A stretch of 64,000 nt of DNA, from positions 207,199,001 through 207,263,000 of the forward strand of contig NC_135786.1 in NCBI RefSeq assembly GCF_051106095.1, in the 5' to 3' direction. Under the pieces are notes generated by a model that did no database searches, was not told where the DNA came from, and saw only the letters and a list, made by a program, of their open reading frames with translations. Below, in pieces: positions 32,457 through 45,394 of the stretch. The stretch's first letter is position 1, and the number at the start of each line of letters is the position of its first letter. The translations under genes and the position numbers were made by a program. This DNA is from Pogona vitticeps. Taxonomy: Eukaryota; Chordata; Lepidosauria; Squamata; Agamidae.

Positions 32457-35400
32457 TCATGCTTTCTCATAGATTCTAGTAGAGACAACATTGTTCATAA
32501 CACATTCCTAGGAGGAAAACATTAGTGTCAGCATCAAATCAAGAATGCTCGATAATTTTATTTAAGACATACAATGAAGAACATACAATTGTCCACAGAA
32601 GATTTGCTACGGTACAAAGTTAGGCTCCTCCAGATAGAATATTTGTATCTGGATTATTATTATTAATGATGTTGGAATTAAAATTCTTTTTTCCTTTCCT
32701 GGAAAGGAAAGGAAAAATTTTTCCTTTTGGAATTAAAATTATTTCCTGCTTGTACTTGAGAGTACAAGCAGCTGACTCACCCCATCCCAGCATTGTTTGT
32801 GTCTGCACAGTCCAACTGCTGTGCATGTGAGGAGTGGCTACTGGTTAGCATGATCATAGACTGAAGCTCACCTGAAGCAGCTTCTACTAGTGCTACCACT
32901 ATTACTTTCTCAATTACTTTTTCTCAGTATACAGCCTCTTCATTTTGCTTTGCTACCATCCATCACTTTGCCTTTTACTCTATTATTTCTCCCTAAATGC
33001 CTCTCAAAAGTGAGGTAGAGAAACAGCTCACAGCTGACTTGCTCCCTCAGTGGAGTGCTAACATAAGGAAGCAATCTGGACAGGAATTCTAGTAGTCCCA
33101 TACTTTTTAGGAAGGAATGGGGAAAGGGCTAGAAGTTGCTCCCATCTGGACCGCTCCCATGAGAAAAACTAAAAATGAGTAAGTAGCCAGCATCTAATCT
33201 AGGAAAGATGTTAGGATTATAGGAGCACAGACTTGTTCTGGATTGATGTCACCAAACCCAAGTACAACTAAGGATTTAGCTATTGCTCACTTAAAATTCC
33301 ATATCCAAATTTAATCTAATCAAAAATACAAATGGTTTCAGATTCAGGAGTTCTCCAACCACCAATGATGGGATAGGGCGTCATTGTGTGGAAAAAGGAA
33401 ACTACATACACTGCCATCACAGCTTGCTGAAGCAAATGCAGAGGATAAATATAATAAGCAAAATATGCCTTTTATTGTGGTATTTTGGTGTGTTATAACC
33501 AAAATTATAATTTTAACCTGTATTTCATTACTTTTCAGCCCCTGTTTTGCTGGAAAGACAGAAATAAATAGAACAAAAATAAATATCAAAAGGAAAGTTT
33601 ATATTCAGTTTTATATTTTGGGTCTTCAAAAAATAAGTACTCTCTCAACATTTTACTAAAAACATTGCCTTAGATTTGTAAGTGTTTGTAAAGATTTGTA
33701 AAACTGCATTTAAAGCATGCTGTTTTGTTGTCAAAAGTGCTTTGATATTTGCATCTCATGTCCCAATAACCTAAAAGGCAAAATGCTCTTGCAGGAAAAC
33801 ACAGAGCACTCTATGTTGCTCCCACATAAGAGAAGAAAGGGTGCCTTGCATTTGTTTATTATGGCTATAAATTGCCACTCCTTCAATAAACTCAAAAGCA
33901 TCAAACATATTGTCACAATCACCCAGTGAAGCAGGTCAGACTAAGAAACTATAACTACCCTAAGGTGAATTATGTGATTTCTGTATCTGAGTGGAAATTC
34001 TGAATCCACTCCTAATCCAACTCCAATTCTGACTCCTAATCCAACTCCAGCCATTGTCTCTTTGATTTAGCTCAAAATTTTGTCATTTTTTCTTCTTCAA
34101 CTTATTATAAATGCTGAAAAACAAGACGAACTCACCACAATCAGCTTTCCATCTTCTACTTTTCTTTTTATTGTGGTCTCTTTGCCATCCCACCTCTGCA
34201 CATGATTAAGTGTGCCATTGTCTAGGGTCACAACACTCTGCCAAGAAAAGGGCCATTATTGGGTCAGCATTTTCCAATCAGGGAATAAACAAATGCAGCA
34301 CAACCCTGAAATCTTAAAACCACAGTGCCAAGTTAGGGTTAAGGAAACTGGGCTCAGTTCTGGCACGTCGCCATCTGAACTGACAAACCATAGAGTTGGG
34401 GCCATCACTCCAGAGGCTGAAGTGCAGACAGAACGGTAGTTAGGAAATCATCTCATCTGTTGTAAGGATTGGGAAAGTAGATAGTGTTTGAACATATGAA
34501 ATCGTATTTGAACTTTAAATTAGCTTAGGAACACAAGGCATAGATAGGAACATGGGTGGGGGGGAGCCTGCATCTGCCAGATGTGCCAGACTACATGACT
34601 GCTTGGGGATAATGAGAATTTAGTCCAGTATGAAAGGGCGCCTGGTTGAGAAAGGCTGTAGCAAAATATTCAAGGTTGCATACATATAGGTTTTTTTAAT
34701 CTCTCAGTTGGACGGAGCATTTGCCTGACTGGAAGTTTAGTGAGATGAGTTGCCTGGCTGCAAAGCCGTAAGTTGGGGGTTCAACTCCTCACTGTGCCTC
34801 TCGAGAGAAAAGTTAGCCTGGTTAACCTTGAGCAAGCTGCCTGGTCTCAAGATACTCCCAGAAGAAGGGAACGAACAAGAACTTCTGAGTACTCTCTACC
34901 TAGGAGACTCTGAAAAGGGTTGCCGTAAGTTTGAAGCAACTGCATGGTCAGTAATTTTATTATATTTGCTTGACCGAGGTTATACCATGGACAATTCATA
35001 AGGGTAGGGCTATCTTTGCTGCCTCAGGATTTGTCAGTTAAGCGTGGAACACTAGACTGATCTTTGAATTCTTAGCACACTAGCAGCTTACCTCTTGATA
35101 TGGATGGGGGTTGGTCCCGAAATGGGAAATTATCTGATCCATAGGCACAGAGCCTCAGACAAAGTTAGCAATGTATGTAACATTCAAGTGTTCCCTTCTA
35201 TAAGATTTGACTTCATTTCCTTGGAGCGCCGCTAATTCCCAGATAATAAAAGCTGTTCAGGAGTTATAGCCTAAAGGTCTCCTGAGGCAATTACCTACTT
35301 CACTTTGGACTCAAGTTGTTTAGGACACCCTCCCTTCCATTAGTTTCAGGGGAAAACAATTTTAATATTTATTAAGCACTTTTAAACCAGTTTAAGGTAA

Positions 35401-38400
35401 AGGTTCCCCTTGACAATTTTTGTCCAGTCGTGTTCGACTCTAGGGGGCAGTGCTCATCCCCGTTTCCAAGCCATAGAGCCAGCGTTTTTGTCCGAAGACA
35501 ATCTTCCGTGGTCACATGGCCAGTGCGACTTAGACACAGAATGCTGTTACCTTCCCACCGAGGTGGTCCCTATTTATCTACTTGCATTTGCATGCTTTCG
35601 AACCGCTAGGTTGGCAGGAGCTGGGACAAGCGACGGGCGCTCACTCCGTCGCGTTGATTCGATCTTACGACTGCTTGGTCTTCTGACCCTGCAGCACAGG
35701 CTTCTGCGGTTTAGCCCGCAGCGCCACCACGTCCCTCAGTTTAAACAATAATTTATCCCACATTAAACAACAGACACTCCCACACACCTATGGCTCCATC
35801 AGGAAGACACTTTAAGGTAAAGAACAGAGCTCACCTTTACTTTTCTGTCATCTGCTGTAGTTTCATCAAACTCTTCCCCCAGTTTGAAGGAAATTTCTGT
35901 GTTCTTGAGACTGCTCTCTGTTTTGATAGTGTAATTATCTCCATTGTGGCTGATGATTACATTGGGCTTGGCAACACCAGCAATCTTCCTAGTGGCAAAG
36001 CCCACACCTGAAAGTCAAACAAAACACCTTTAGGCTCCCTCATACTCCCAGAGTTATCTGCTAGGTCTTGAAGATCAGTAGAATTGGTCATGGTGGCAAC
36101 ATATGACAACCTGCAGCCAGCTGAATTCTATAAGCGAGAGTAGCAAAGATTGGAAATATAGCATGGACTGCTAGTAGGCAGAATCTGAAAGTTGCCACCA
36201 CCCACCCATGACCTTGAAACATTACCTGGAACAGTGAGCACCTTAGTCTCAGCCATTACTTTAACATCCTTATAGTGAATTAATGTTAATGCAGCTAACA
36301 TGTCATCTACAAGTTACTCCCTGACATCCTGTTACTTTAACTTAACTCTGTGTACTATAAGGCTTGTGATATCATCAGCCACAGCAATTTTTCAGAAACT
36401 AAACAATTTTCAACTCCCACTTCTGAAAGTCTGAGGCTTTTGTGGGATGTATTTCATGCTATTTGGGGTCCTTGAGGTAAATCAGCAAACAGCTACATGA
36501 TCAGAAACAATCCACAGACAATTCATGGAGGATACAACTTAATCTCCTGAAACTACCTAAATGGGTGTCAGTCAGTACATCTTTTGGAAAGCATTCCCAC
36601 ACTAATTAGCCTGCAATTAGCAGTTCAAGTAGACAAGCAATTCAACCTGCTAGGCTGGAGAAAGCATGTCAGAACCTGGAAGAGTCACTGAAAACAAGAC
36701 TGGGTTATATGGACCAAGGATCTGACTGGTACAAGGCACCATTCTCTAGTTCAATTATATTTTTTCAGTTCTTTGAGTTCTACCAGCAACTGAAGACATT
36801 TTTCTTAATGTGTGTGTGCGTGCGTGCATATATATTCTCCACTTTATTTTTTTTTATTTTCTGTACTAACTGCTAGCCTAGGTACCACATGCTAGCCTTT
36901 ATCGTTGCTTTTAGTTTGTTGTAAATGTTGTGTTAAGACTTTTCTGCTGCAATTTGTTGTAAATGTTTTAATATTTAGTCATTGTTCTATATGCCTTATT
37001 TTTTGCAAGCTGCTTCCAGACCCCCTTTTTTTGGAGAGGAAAGCAGGGTATACATTTCTTAAATAGGTATTATACGAACAATGATCCACGTTTATTTGAT
37101 ACAATCTGTACCTGCTGTTGCATTCTTGTTTGCCTAAAGATAACCTCCATGAGCCTTAGCTCCCTTTAGCTTTAAGCCGTTTTGATATTTTAATATGCAA
37201 TTAGAAAAATACACCCAGGCCACTGATCAGATAAGACAAGGAAAAACAAGAAAAAGAAAGAAAAAAGTGCAAAGTGTGCTGCTTATATACCATCCCATAG
37301 TGCTTAAAGCACTGTGCGGGTGGTTTACAATTTAATTATACAGGCTACACAATGACTTTCCAGCTTGGGGGGGGGGCAGGGCGGGGAGCAATTTACCCAA
37401 ACTCAGCAGGATGAAAGGTTGAGTTGATGGCACATATGTTTTTCCATTGCCCCTTTCGTCACCTACACAGGGAGAAATTTATCCTGCCATGTTTAGATAG
37501 ATTAATGGCACATGCAAAGGAGGAGGGTTTGGAAAGACTTTTAAATGATGAAAACTTTTATTACTAAACAAATAGCTAAATTTTGCTTATATTTGATTAA
37601 ATTTAATATTAAGAAGATGGGTTAATTAGAAAGTTTAAATTCAAAATTAAATTTCAAACTTTTAATTTTGAATTATATGTAGATATTGCCTTATGTTATC
37701 AAGGTATTATCCTGTAACTGTGCTAGATGTATACTTAAGGCTTTATACCACAAATAAAGTTCTTTTGAGTCAACCTTGAGCCAGTTGGGATTGAACTCAG
37801 GTCGTAAACAGAGCCTTGACTACAGCATTGCAGTTTAACCACTGCACCATGAGACTCTTTTAAAGGAAATCATCTGCTACAGAGGTATATCCTAGTCAAG
37901 TGAATGAGACTGCTCTGAAGTTAGTGAGCTACAGCCACCATTACCATATAGCAGATATAATTAAATGTATTGAAGTACATTGCAATTAATGACCATCAGG
38001 AGCTGCCTGGGAACTATTAACAATAGAGTCATATGTTACATTGCAAGTTTACCCAGTTATTAAATCCAAGTATAGAAGTGTCTTGGCAACTTCACAGCTT
38101 GCAAAAGTGACTTTTCAACTAGAGCTCTCAAAATCCACTCCCTTCCAAACGGAGGATGGTCACTGGCCTTACTAGTTGGGGTGTTCTGGGGGATGACTTA
38201 AAAAGTGATTTTCCCAAGTTCTCTACATAAAAGAAAGACAAGAAAGCTTGTCTTAAAGTTGAATTATTTGTCCATCTACTGCACATTTGCCTACTCCATC
38301 TGGCTGAAGCTGCCTGTGATTTTGACACATGGCTTCAGTACCATCTGGTAGTAGATACCTTTCTACATGGAAAAAAACAAACAAACTTATATCCTCTGTG

Positions 38401-39760
38401 CAGAGGGTGTACTCAGCCAGAAGGTAAACACCTCCTAAGACTTGCTGCAGGCTTGACAAAAGTTAGAGAAATTAGGATCACATCCTCTTGACTATACATC
38501 TACTCCATAGTGAAATACAAAGGGGCAGCAGCTGTTTCCACTTAAATCTCTGCTTAAATGACTGATAAGAGTGTACAGCTAAAATCCAGCATGCATTTAA
38601 TAGGAAGTCTAAATGAGTGAATAATGTTTAATGTTAAGAATCATACTGAATAAATTGTGCAGACTTTTTGCTTTTGGACTAGAAATCCCAGAATTCTTCA
38701 AACAACTCCTTGGGGAATTCTGGGAGCTGTAGTTCAAAAACACAAACTGCATCACTCTAGTGAATATCTGTTTGGATGAATAAATACCAAGCAGGCATCC
38801 CTTGATTTTAAAAAAATTATCTTATTTCCAATTCCATTTTCAAGCAGTACCACAAACACAACTCATTAAAATAAGAAATTCTTTTGTGACACTGTTAGTT
38901 TCTGTTCTGGGGTATGGATTTTGAAATCCACGTGTCAACACAGCTTCCCGTTCTTTTCTTTCTGTATCCTTGCAGTCCATAAGAACCAGGTAATACTAAT
39001 CACAACCTGCAACCACTGGAAGGCATCTTACAAATTTTTACAATACAGCTAAATACATGTTTCTGCTCAAGTAAATAAGTAGCAAGGGGCTTCTTTTTGA
39101 ATTTCTGCAGTACATAATTTTGGTAGCAACACTCCAGAAAAATCCTAAACACATTAGCCACTAGTTATCTATAATTATAGATTGAATAGCCTCTACAATC
39201 AAATGTCCATTAAACAGTAATTCCTTAGTAGATACACAAGCCAAATTATGTTTATTCATAAGAAAAGTTCCACCACACTCACAAACACTTACCACCTAGG
39301 AAAAATATTTAGGATTATTAAGCACAATTACAAGGGAACTACTCAAAAAACAGAAATTAAATGAAAAAGCACATAAGCGACAAGTATGTGACCAGGCTGG
39401 GAAGTCAGCAGAAATAATTCGATTCAAACCACAGCATTCCACCCTCCTAGAATTCTCTTGGAAGCCTAATAGTAAACTTAGCTTTCAAACTATGAAGCTG
39501 CTATAAAGGTTTTAGAATTTATAACTTAGTAAATGTTTGCCAATTTTTAAGTATAGTTTACAGCCTAACAACCACAGTCCTAAAACTGTAAGTGGGGGCA
39601 ACATAAGTAACCCTTTGTCTTGTTGAAAACTATTAGTCTCATATAAAAAGTAAAGTTCATAAACTTATCAAACACATTTTTTCTTACCAAGTTCTTTCAT
39701 GTATTCATCAAATTTCTCACTAGAAACCAGCTTCCAAGTTCCCAGAAATTGTTCACACAT
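32457..39760 (-). CDS. FABP4: Adipocyte fatty acid-binding protein (aP2/A-FABP), four exons, complete
   Basis: Cytosolic fatty-acid carrier of adipocytes and macrophages. Coding exons are 39688-39760, 35835-36007, 34136-34237 and 32457-32507. Introns are GT-AG in phases 1, 0, 0 and about 3.7, 1.6 and 1.6 kb. The 132-residue product begins [20 protein letters not shown], then has [40 protein letters not shown] and RKVK. Exon 3 reads [20 protein letters not shown], and exon 4 ends [16 protein letters not shown]. The GFATRK(I/M)AG(V/M)AKPN and TTADDRKVK signatures are typical of FABP4, and the chicken protein as I recall it is very close. R107, R127 and Y129, which hold the fatty-acid carboxylate, are kept, as is C118. 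It lies on the same strand as PMP2, about 6 kb beyond PMP2's first exon, and is head-to-head with the next FABP gene. A Sauria SINE sits in intron 2. No breaks are seen. Confidence 0.92.
32747..32770. repeat. Perfect 10-bp hairpin with TGAG loop, FABP4 intron 3
   Basis: tgcttgtact-tgag-agtacaagca. It follows a purine/pyrimidine palindrome (cctttcctggaaaggaaagg, 32694-32713) and a repeated ggaattaaaatt (32675 and 32729). Confidence 0.7.
34705..34945 (+). mobile_element. tRNA-derived SINE with L2-like tail, FABP4 intron 2
   Basis: Head ttgcctggctgcaaagccgt and gggggttcaactcctcactg (B box), then ccttgagcaagctgcctggt, acttctgagtactctctacc, gactctgaaaagggttgccg. The donor of intron 2 lies about 900 bp away. 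Confidence 0.65.
35396..35736 (-). mobile_element. Sauria SINE (copy 5), full length with 8-bp target-site duplication, FABP4 intron 2
   Basis: Tail gtaaaggttccccttgac at the left and head (gcgggctaaaccgcagaagc reversed) at the right. It is flanked by cagtttaa at 35388-35395 and 35737-35744. It is in sense orientation with FABP4 and ends about 98 bp from the exon 2 boundary. Confidence 0.9.
37265..37864 (-). mobile_element. tRNA-derived SINE interrupted by a 340-bp insertion, FABP4 intron 1
   Basis: The head at 37775-37864, read on minus, is tggtgcagtggttaaactgc, ...gagttcaatccc (A and B boxes). The body at 37265-37424 on plus is tatataccatcccatagtgc, ttaaagcactgtgcgggtgg, tttacaatttaatta. 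The two parts join at ttgagt, which is duplicated on both sides of the insertion. Confidence 0.65.
37425..37764. mobile_element. Unclassified 340-bp insertion in the SINE at 37265-37864
   Basis: A/T-rich, non-coding, flanked by ttgagt at 37419-37424 and 37765-37770 (apparent 6-bp target-site duplication). It ends with an AATAAA-bearing stretch (caaataaagttctt). No family recognised. Confidence 0.5.
38660..38747. mobile_element. Short palindromic MITE remnant, FABP4 intron 1
   Basis: ttttggactagaaatcccag and aattct at the left are mirrored by ggaattctgggagctgtagt, tcaaaaa at the right. Likely a shortened relative of the hAT MITEs. Confidence 0.55.
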
Positions 39761-39836
39761 TGTGCAAGTTTTAGTCTCCCAAAGAAACTTCTTAAAGGTT
39801 ACAAAGAGAGTACTAACTCTACTGCAGAGCCCAAGA

Positions 39837-39847
39837 CTTTAAAAAAG
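39837..39847 (-). promoter_or_regulatory. Candidate TATA-like box of FABP4
   Basis: An A/T-rich CTTTTTTAAAG on the minus strand, about 80 bp before the ATG, at the same relative place as the PMP2 candidate. I saw no convincing PPAR response element within the next few hundred bases. Confidence 0.3.
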
Positions 39848-39849
39848 AA

Positions 39850-41780
39850 GGCTTGAGCATGTGACTTTTTCAGATTAGCCAATAGCAGCAGAGGCTAGGA
39901 AGCCTAGTTCCCATTAGGAAATTTTCTTTCCTTTCTCACTGGGGCAGAGTGCTTCTGGCCACTGATATACAGAATGCCACACTGTCAGCATTTAGTTTAG
40001 ACAGGCTCTGCTGGTGCAGTGAAAAATGCTGCTTCTCTGGAAGACAGTATCTTTATTCCACAAAAATTACAACCTTGTTCTCTATATTGATTTGCCAATC
40101 AATCCCCTATATGTCTAATTGTATTTGCTTTATTTTACAGTACAATCATATGCATCTTTAGTGTGCAGTAAATTCCCATGTGCTTAATGCGTTTACTGTC
40201 ATGTAGGTGTGATAGAACTGTACCTTAAAATGATAATTCTGTCTTATTCTATACACATGTAATAAAAGGATGAGCTGGATAAGCATCTTTTAATTAGTGA
40301 AATTGTGGCCAGATACCCCTGCCCCAAAAGAAAAGAAAAAAAAAAACTGGAGAAAGTAAGAGGGGAATTGAAGCAGGTGCTGTTCATATGCTAGCAACAC
40401 CTGTTCAGATTCCCTCTACTTCAGGATTATTAAAGGTGCAGGGTGTGTGTGATTTCTTTTTGATATGAGCAGCTGAGGCAAGGGTAGGCAGAACTTAGAA
40501 ATTTGTCTTTCTTGTTAATACTAGTTTCCAGAACTCCCGAAGCAGCATTGTCAGGGGTGTTATGGTCTGGAAAAGGTAATTGGTTGGATGAGTTTGAATC
40601 TGTACACCTAGGACAAGACATATACGAGTCATGGAAGGAAACACTACAGTGTTAGCACAGCAGTTTCTGTAGATGTAGTACTGTTAATTGTGAAACAAAA
40701 AATAAAATTAACAAAAATAGTGGGTGTTCATTTCTTCTCGAGCAGACAGAATTTCTTTTTGTGCTGTTATCATGCCAATGTGTCATCAGAATGCATGTTT
40801 TTATAAAAGAACTGATGCATTTTCTATTGAACACTGTAAAGTACAGCTTAACAATGAACCATGAAGTCCTCTTAGTTTAACAAAATGGTTTTTTCTGAAA
40901 CAGAATGCTATATTCCTTAATGATTCTGTAGCATACAGATACTGCCCCAGATAATGCTTGCTAAAACAATACATGGATGAAGCAAAGTGAATAGTGGTTC
41001 TGGAAAAAGAGTTCCAGGTAATCACAAGTAGTTCAAAGACATTGCCGGATCTCAGAACTGTTACAATGTAGCATTAGTGTCCTATTTATGTCTATGTGAC
41101 CCTATATCTGAAGAGCTCAAGGATGGGGTAAAGCAGATGAAAATATTATTAGCAATGTTAAAAATTTAAGCTGCTTAAAATATATTAACATCAAAATAAC
41201 TTGCAATCTCATGTTTGAAACAAATGATTCAAATATGACAGAGAAAGCGTTCTTGGTCAATGATCACTTTAGTGTTACAGAAGTGACCTTGTAATCCCAA
41301 CAACCATTAAAGAATGGTGATGACTTGTAATTATACTTATTTGTAAGTCTGGGCTACTGTAGGACTCCTAGTCATACCGTCAGATCTTCTGTACTCTTTC
41401 TGAAAAGTGCCTTGAAGTGACTAAGTAACAAACAAGACAGCGTTTCTGTACTTTTTTCCCCCCAATAGTTGTGTGGAGGATGAATTTCAGCAGGTGTAGC
41501 TTTCATAAAAACTTGCACCTGCTGAGATTTCAACTTGCAGGCAATAATTAAAGTTATAGGAACCCTGAATTCTTTTTCATCTGGCAAATATAGGACTTCT
41601 AAGTGTGCATAGGATAAGAACCATAGACATCTGTACTTACAAATATGCCCAACTGAGTTCAACAGAACCCAGTAGAGATTTTAGCAGGTGTCCCTGTCAT
41701 GTAAGTTACACCTCATGAAATCCCTTTTTTTGAACTACTAGTAAAAGCATATTAGTACTGTCTTCATTCAGTTCTGGACA
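39850..41780. other. Gene-free stretch upstream of FABP4
   Basis: Part of the 6.8-kb spacer between the divergent FABP4 and the third FABP gene. No exon, CpG island or recognised element. Confidence 0.4.
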
Positions 41781-41788
41781 CCTTAGAC

Positions 41789-41924
41789 AAGTGGTTCCCA
41801 ACCTTGGGTCTTCAGATGTTCTTGGACTAAAACTCCCAGAAGCCTTCACCACTAGCTGTGCTGACCAGGATTTCTGGGAGTTGCAGCCCAAGAACATCTG
41901 GGGACTCAAGGCTGGGAACCACTG
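41789..41924. mobile_element. hAT-type MITE, first of an adjacent pair
   Basis: aagtggttcccaaccttggg to its inverse ggctgggaaccactg, 136 bp. The left flank ccttagac (41781-41788) and right flank ccctaaac (41925-41932) are an 8-bp duplication with two differences. Confidence 0.85.
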
Positions 41925-41932
41925 CCCTAAAC

Positions 41933-42046
41933 CAGTGGTTCTTAACCTTGGGTAATCTAGGTGTTCTTGGACTGCAATTCCCAGAAGCCTTCGCCACCAG
42001 CTATGCTGGTTGGTGCTTCTGGGTTATCCAAGGTTAAGAACCACTG
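41933..42046. mobile_element. hAT-type MITE, second of an adjacent pair
   Basis: cagtggttcttaaccttggg to aaggttaagaaccactg, 114 bp with an internal deletion, flanked by perfect ccctaaac at 41925-41932 and 42047-42054. Its sequence is a different subfamily from the first unit. Confidence 0.88.
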
Positions 42047-42054
42047 CCCTAAAC

Positions 42055-45000
42055 CCCTGTTATATTCACTCACTACCCTTAAAATTAAGATAACCAGGTT
42101 TTGTATAATTTCTGATACCTTATTTGGTGCCACTTACATAATGTTTCTAAAGAAAAATAGCAGAAATTTAACTCCAGTATGATATGTTGCAACAACCTAA
42201 AAGAAATGATGGTAGACGTCTGATGTGTCCTGATCCCTCTGTTTGGAAAGAAAATGATCTCTCTGAACTTTGTTCCTGCATGCCATCCCACTCCACCTCT
42301 CTTTTTGGCTCATACCTCTGACTCTTGCTGAAGTTTTTTTTTTCTTTTTCTTTTTTGTTAGAGAGGAAATGAGATTTCAGCTACACAGCTGCACTTTTAT
42401 AGAGGGAAATTGTCCTATTATTCTTTGTGATAAACATATTTTGTTGATGTAGCACTTGGAACAGGCTAAGTAGCAAGGAAGCTCCGGGTCCCTCCCCCCT
42501 TTCTTTTTTTATAGCAGGACTCCTGTGAATTGAATACATTCATACTAGGAATTTTCTGAGAGGTGAGCATGTTGGTTTCTTGCAGCAAATACAAAGGAGA
42601 GTCTTATGTCATCTTAAAGACTAGCAAGTTTTATTTGACACAAATGAAAAAAAATTACCCATCTTGATCTTCAAGATTTATTTTGAGGGATGATGATACT
42701 CCTTTCCTAATCTCCATGAATGAAGCTTGTGGAGGCATGTCAAAAGTTGAATTGAGCAGATGATGCCTAGCTGGATACGATCAGGAAGAGATTGGAAGTC
42801 ACACCCATATTGCTCCATAAACCTAAACAGGCGTGGGGAAGAACATTACTTCCTTGCTTGGAAATAAAAATACTAGTGGCGCCAGGTTCCTACAAGCCTC
42901 TTCATTTTGCAAGTTTGGAGCTCTGTTGCAGTTTTTCATTGAGAGCTAATCTCTCAAACTAAAGCATTAGCTTGCTATTTGAAGGTGATATTTCATAGAT
43001 GTTTCTTTTATCCTTATTTACTAAGGGGCTCAAACTAACTCCTCATGCTCACAGCATAAACTATGGTGAAGTGTTGCTAATGAACAGCAACTGTGATAAG
43101 AGATTTTTCAAGCATTGTAAAAACCTTGCTGTGTTGAATATCTTTTCAGTGATTCGCTTAGAAGAAAAAAAAGAAAAAAGCGTGCAAAAACAGACAGTAA
43201 ACATCCAGCAGCATCCTTCTACTTCGTAAAAGGCACTTAGTTTGCAAAAGATGGCCTTGATCTTAGATAAATCGATAAAACAGGAGAAATACTGTATAAA
43301 GTAAACATTTAAGACTAGATTCACACACAGATTATAAACTCAGGTGTTTCCCTTTTCCTGGCTATGAGGGATTTTAGGCTACGATTGCTTGGTACTTGAC
43401 GTAATTATTTATAATTAAATATCATTAGGAAGAAAGCAACATTGTTGCAGGCTTCCTTTTGACCACTTCAGTGCATGTATTATATTGTCATGCAGTCTTC
43501 CAGATTACTGCCACAGAGTCAGCAACTGATGCTAAATTAGAAGTATGTAATGAAAAATAAAGTGGCAGACTATTTAATGTTATTGCTTCTTATAGGTCCC
43601 TCTCTTTTACTGCAGTGGGACAAACCAATAGAGAAAATCAAATTAACAGGGAGAGCTTTTTTGCTTTTCAGCTGGGTTTTACAAAGTGGTAAAGATTTTA
43701 TAAAGAAATCACAATAAAACAGTTGACATTTGGCACTTTCCTATTGTAACTGGCCCCTCTGTTTCCCTGCTTACTAGGCATTTACAAAACAGTTGAGTGA
43801 TGACAGTGATATCACTGCAAAGATGACTGGACTAAGGAATGCACTGTGACTGAGAACACAATAAAAATTATCCTTTAAGACAGAGGTGAACCTCTTGGAA
43901 CTGCACAAATCCATTCCAATGGGAAACTACAGAACTGTGATCCAATGAAAAATACATTCTTTCTCTTGTGGCTGGAATAGGGAATGTTATTTTGAAACAC
44001 AGTAGGTATGAAGGAATACCAGAGCTTGCTGAATATACTGTATTGCTGAGTAAAGAGGTCCTGGATTGTGCTGTAAATAACGGTGTGTTGACAGCAAATC
44101 AGTGATATTGCAGTTACCTTCTGTGAAACTACAAGTACTTCCCCTGCTAGAAATTAAACAATTTAATTAGCAAGCTAACAAAAAAAAAACATAACTGCTC
44201 TCCCAATTCACTATTTGGCTGATTCTCAGATGCAAAGCCAAGAAAAGAATGTGAGCCTTGTGTTTTCTCCAGCAGAAAATAAAGGCTTTCCAGGGTACAG
44301 TAGGAGCAAACCAACTGTGGTGGCAGGGGGAAGCAAGAAATATAATAACCTGACAGAAATTCATGATGTCAGGAGGATTTAAGACTCAGAGGAAAACACC
44401 CCTTCCTTATTTGGAGGCGTTGTGTTGATATTTGTCCTTAATATATTACCGTATTTTATTCCTCAGATTGTACCAGTCCCCAAAAGCACCAGTTCTTGTT
44501 ACTTTCTTGTTGACACAGGAAGTGCTTTTCATTTGTGGCCTCAAGGGTAATATAACAGTATAAGTAAGTAATTTTTAGAGCAGCCTTGGGCAAAATGACA
44601 AGATTATTTTTCCAGCAATCAAAGGAGAAAATAATGAATGTTAACCCGCTGTGCAGAAAGAGTGTTCATCCATTTATCTGCTAATGCTTTTTAAAAATGT
44701 AGCTTTGGCCTAGGTGGTTGACTTGCTGATCTACTGTCTGTGGTGCAGAACACGTCTGTTTCTAATAACACATGTATAAATGCAGGTGTATGTGAAGTCT
44801 AGTTCCAGAGATGGACCAAATTTAAACCCATAAAATCTGTTGTGTTGTTGTTGTTTACTAAAACCTTGAAGTTCCCCAGCAGGAGCCAAATGTCAAGTAG
44901 CTAATAAGACAGGTGAAAATATACTAGAAATGAAGGCATGTGAGGCCTATGAGGACATGCTGAGTGCAAAGAATTTGTGATTATTAGCAAAACTAAATTG

Positions 45001-45394
45001 ATCAGTATTTTTACACCAAATTCAAGTCTTGGCTGCTTCTACCTCCCCTCAATGTTGTTTTCAAGAGCCAGACTGACAAATTGGTTTTATTTGTTTATTA
45101 AATGCATTTCTATCCTTCACTCATCCCTTTGAGGCTTTGGTGACCACTGAATGGTAACTGTCTGGTTTTCAGGCTATCCTTCATCCACCTGCTTTCTATT
45201 TCTTTACTCACTGATGATACAACACTTTAAATACAACACAGTAAGATAAAGTGAGGCAAAAATAAGAGATAAAAATACCAACAAAATAAGTCTTTCTCTC
45301 CCCCCCCCCGCCACCAGCCCCCTGCTTTTTGTTCCTTTTTTTTTCATCTGCAGGAACTGGACAATGGGTTCATTATCAGCATCATTATGTACTG
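42055..45394. other. Gene-free stretch
   Basis: No exon recognised. A diverged repeat scrap at 42600-42680 (ttaaagactagcaagtttta) and poly-A/poly-C runs (44180, 45300) are the only features. Confidence 0.4.

Noticed and set aside
39781-39840. Possible PPAR response element (aggttacaaagag) near the FABP4 start
   Set aside because: Does not fit the DR1 consensus well and lies too close to the start to be judged by eye.
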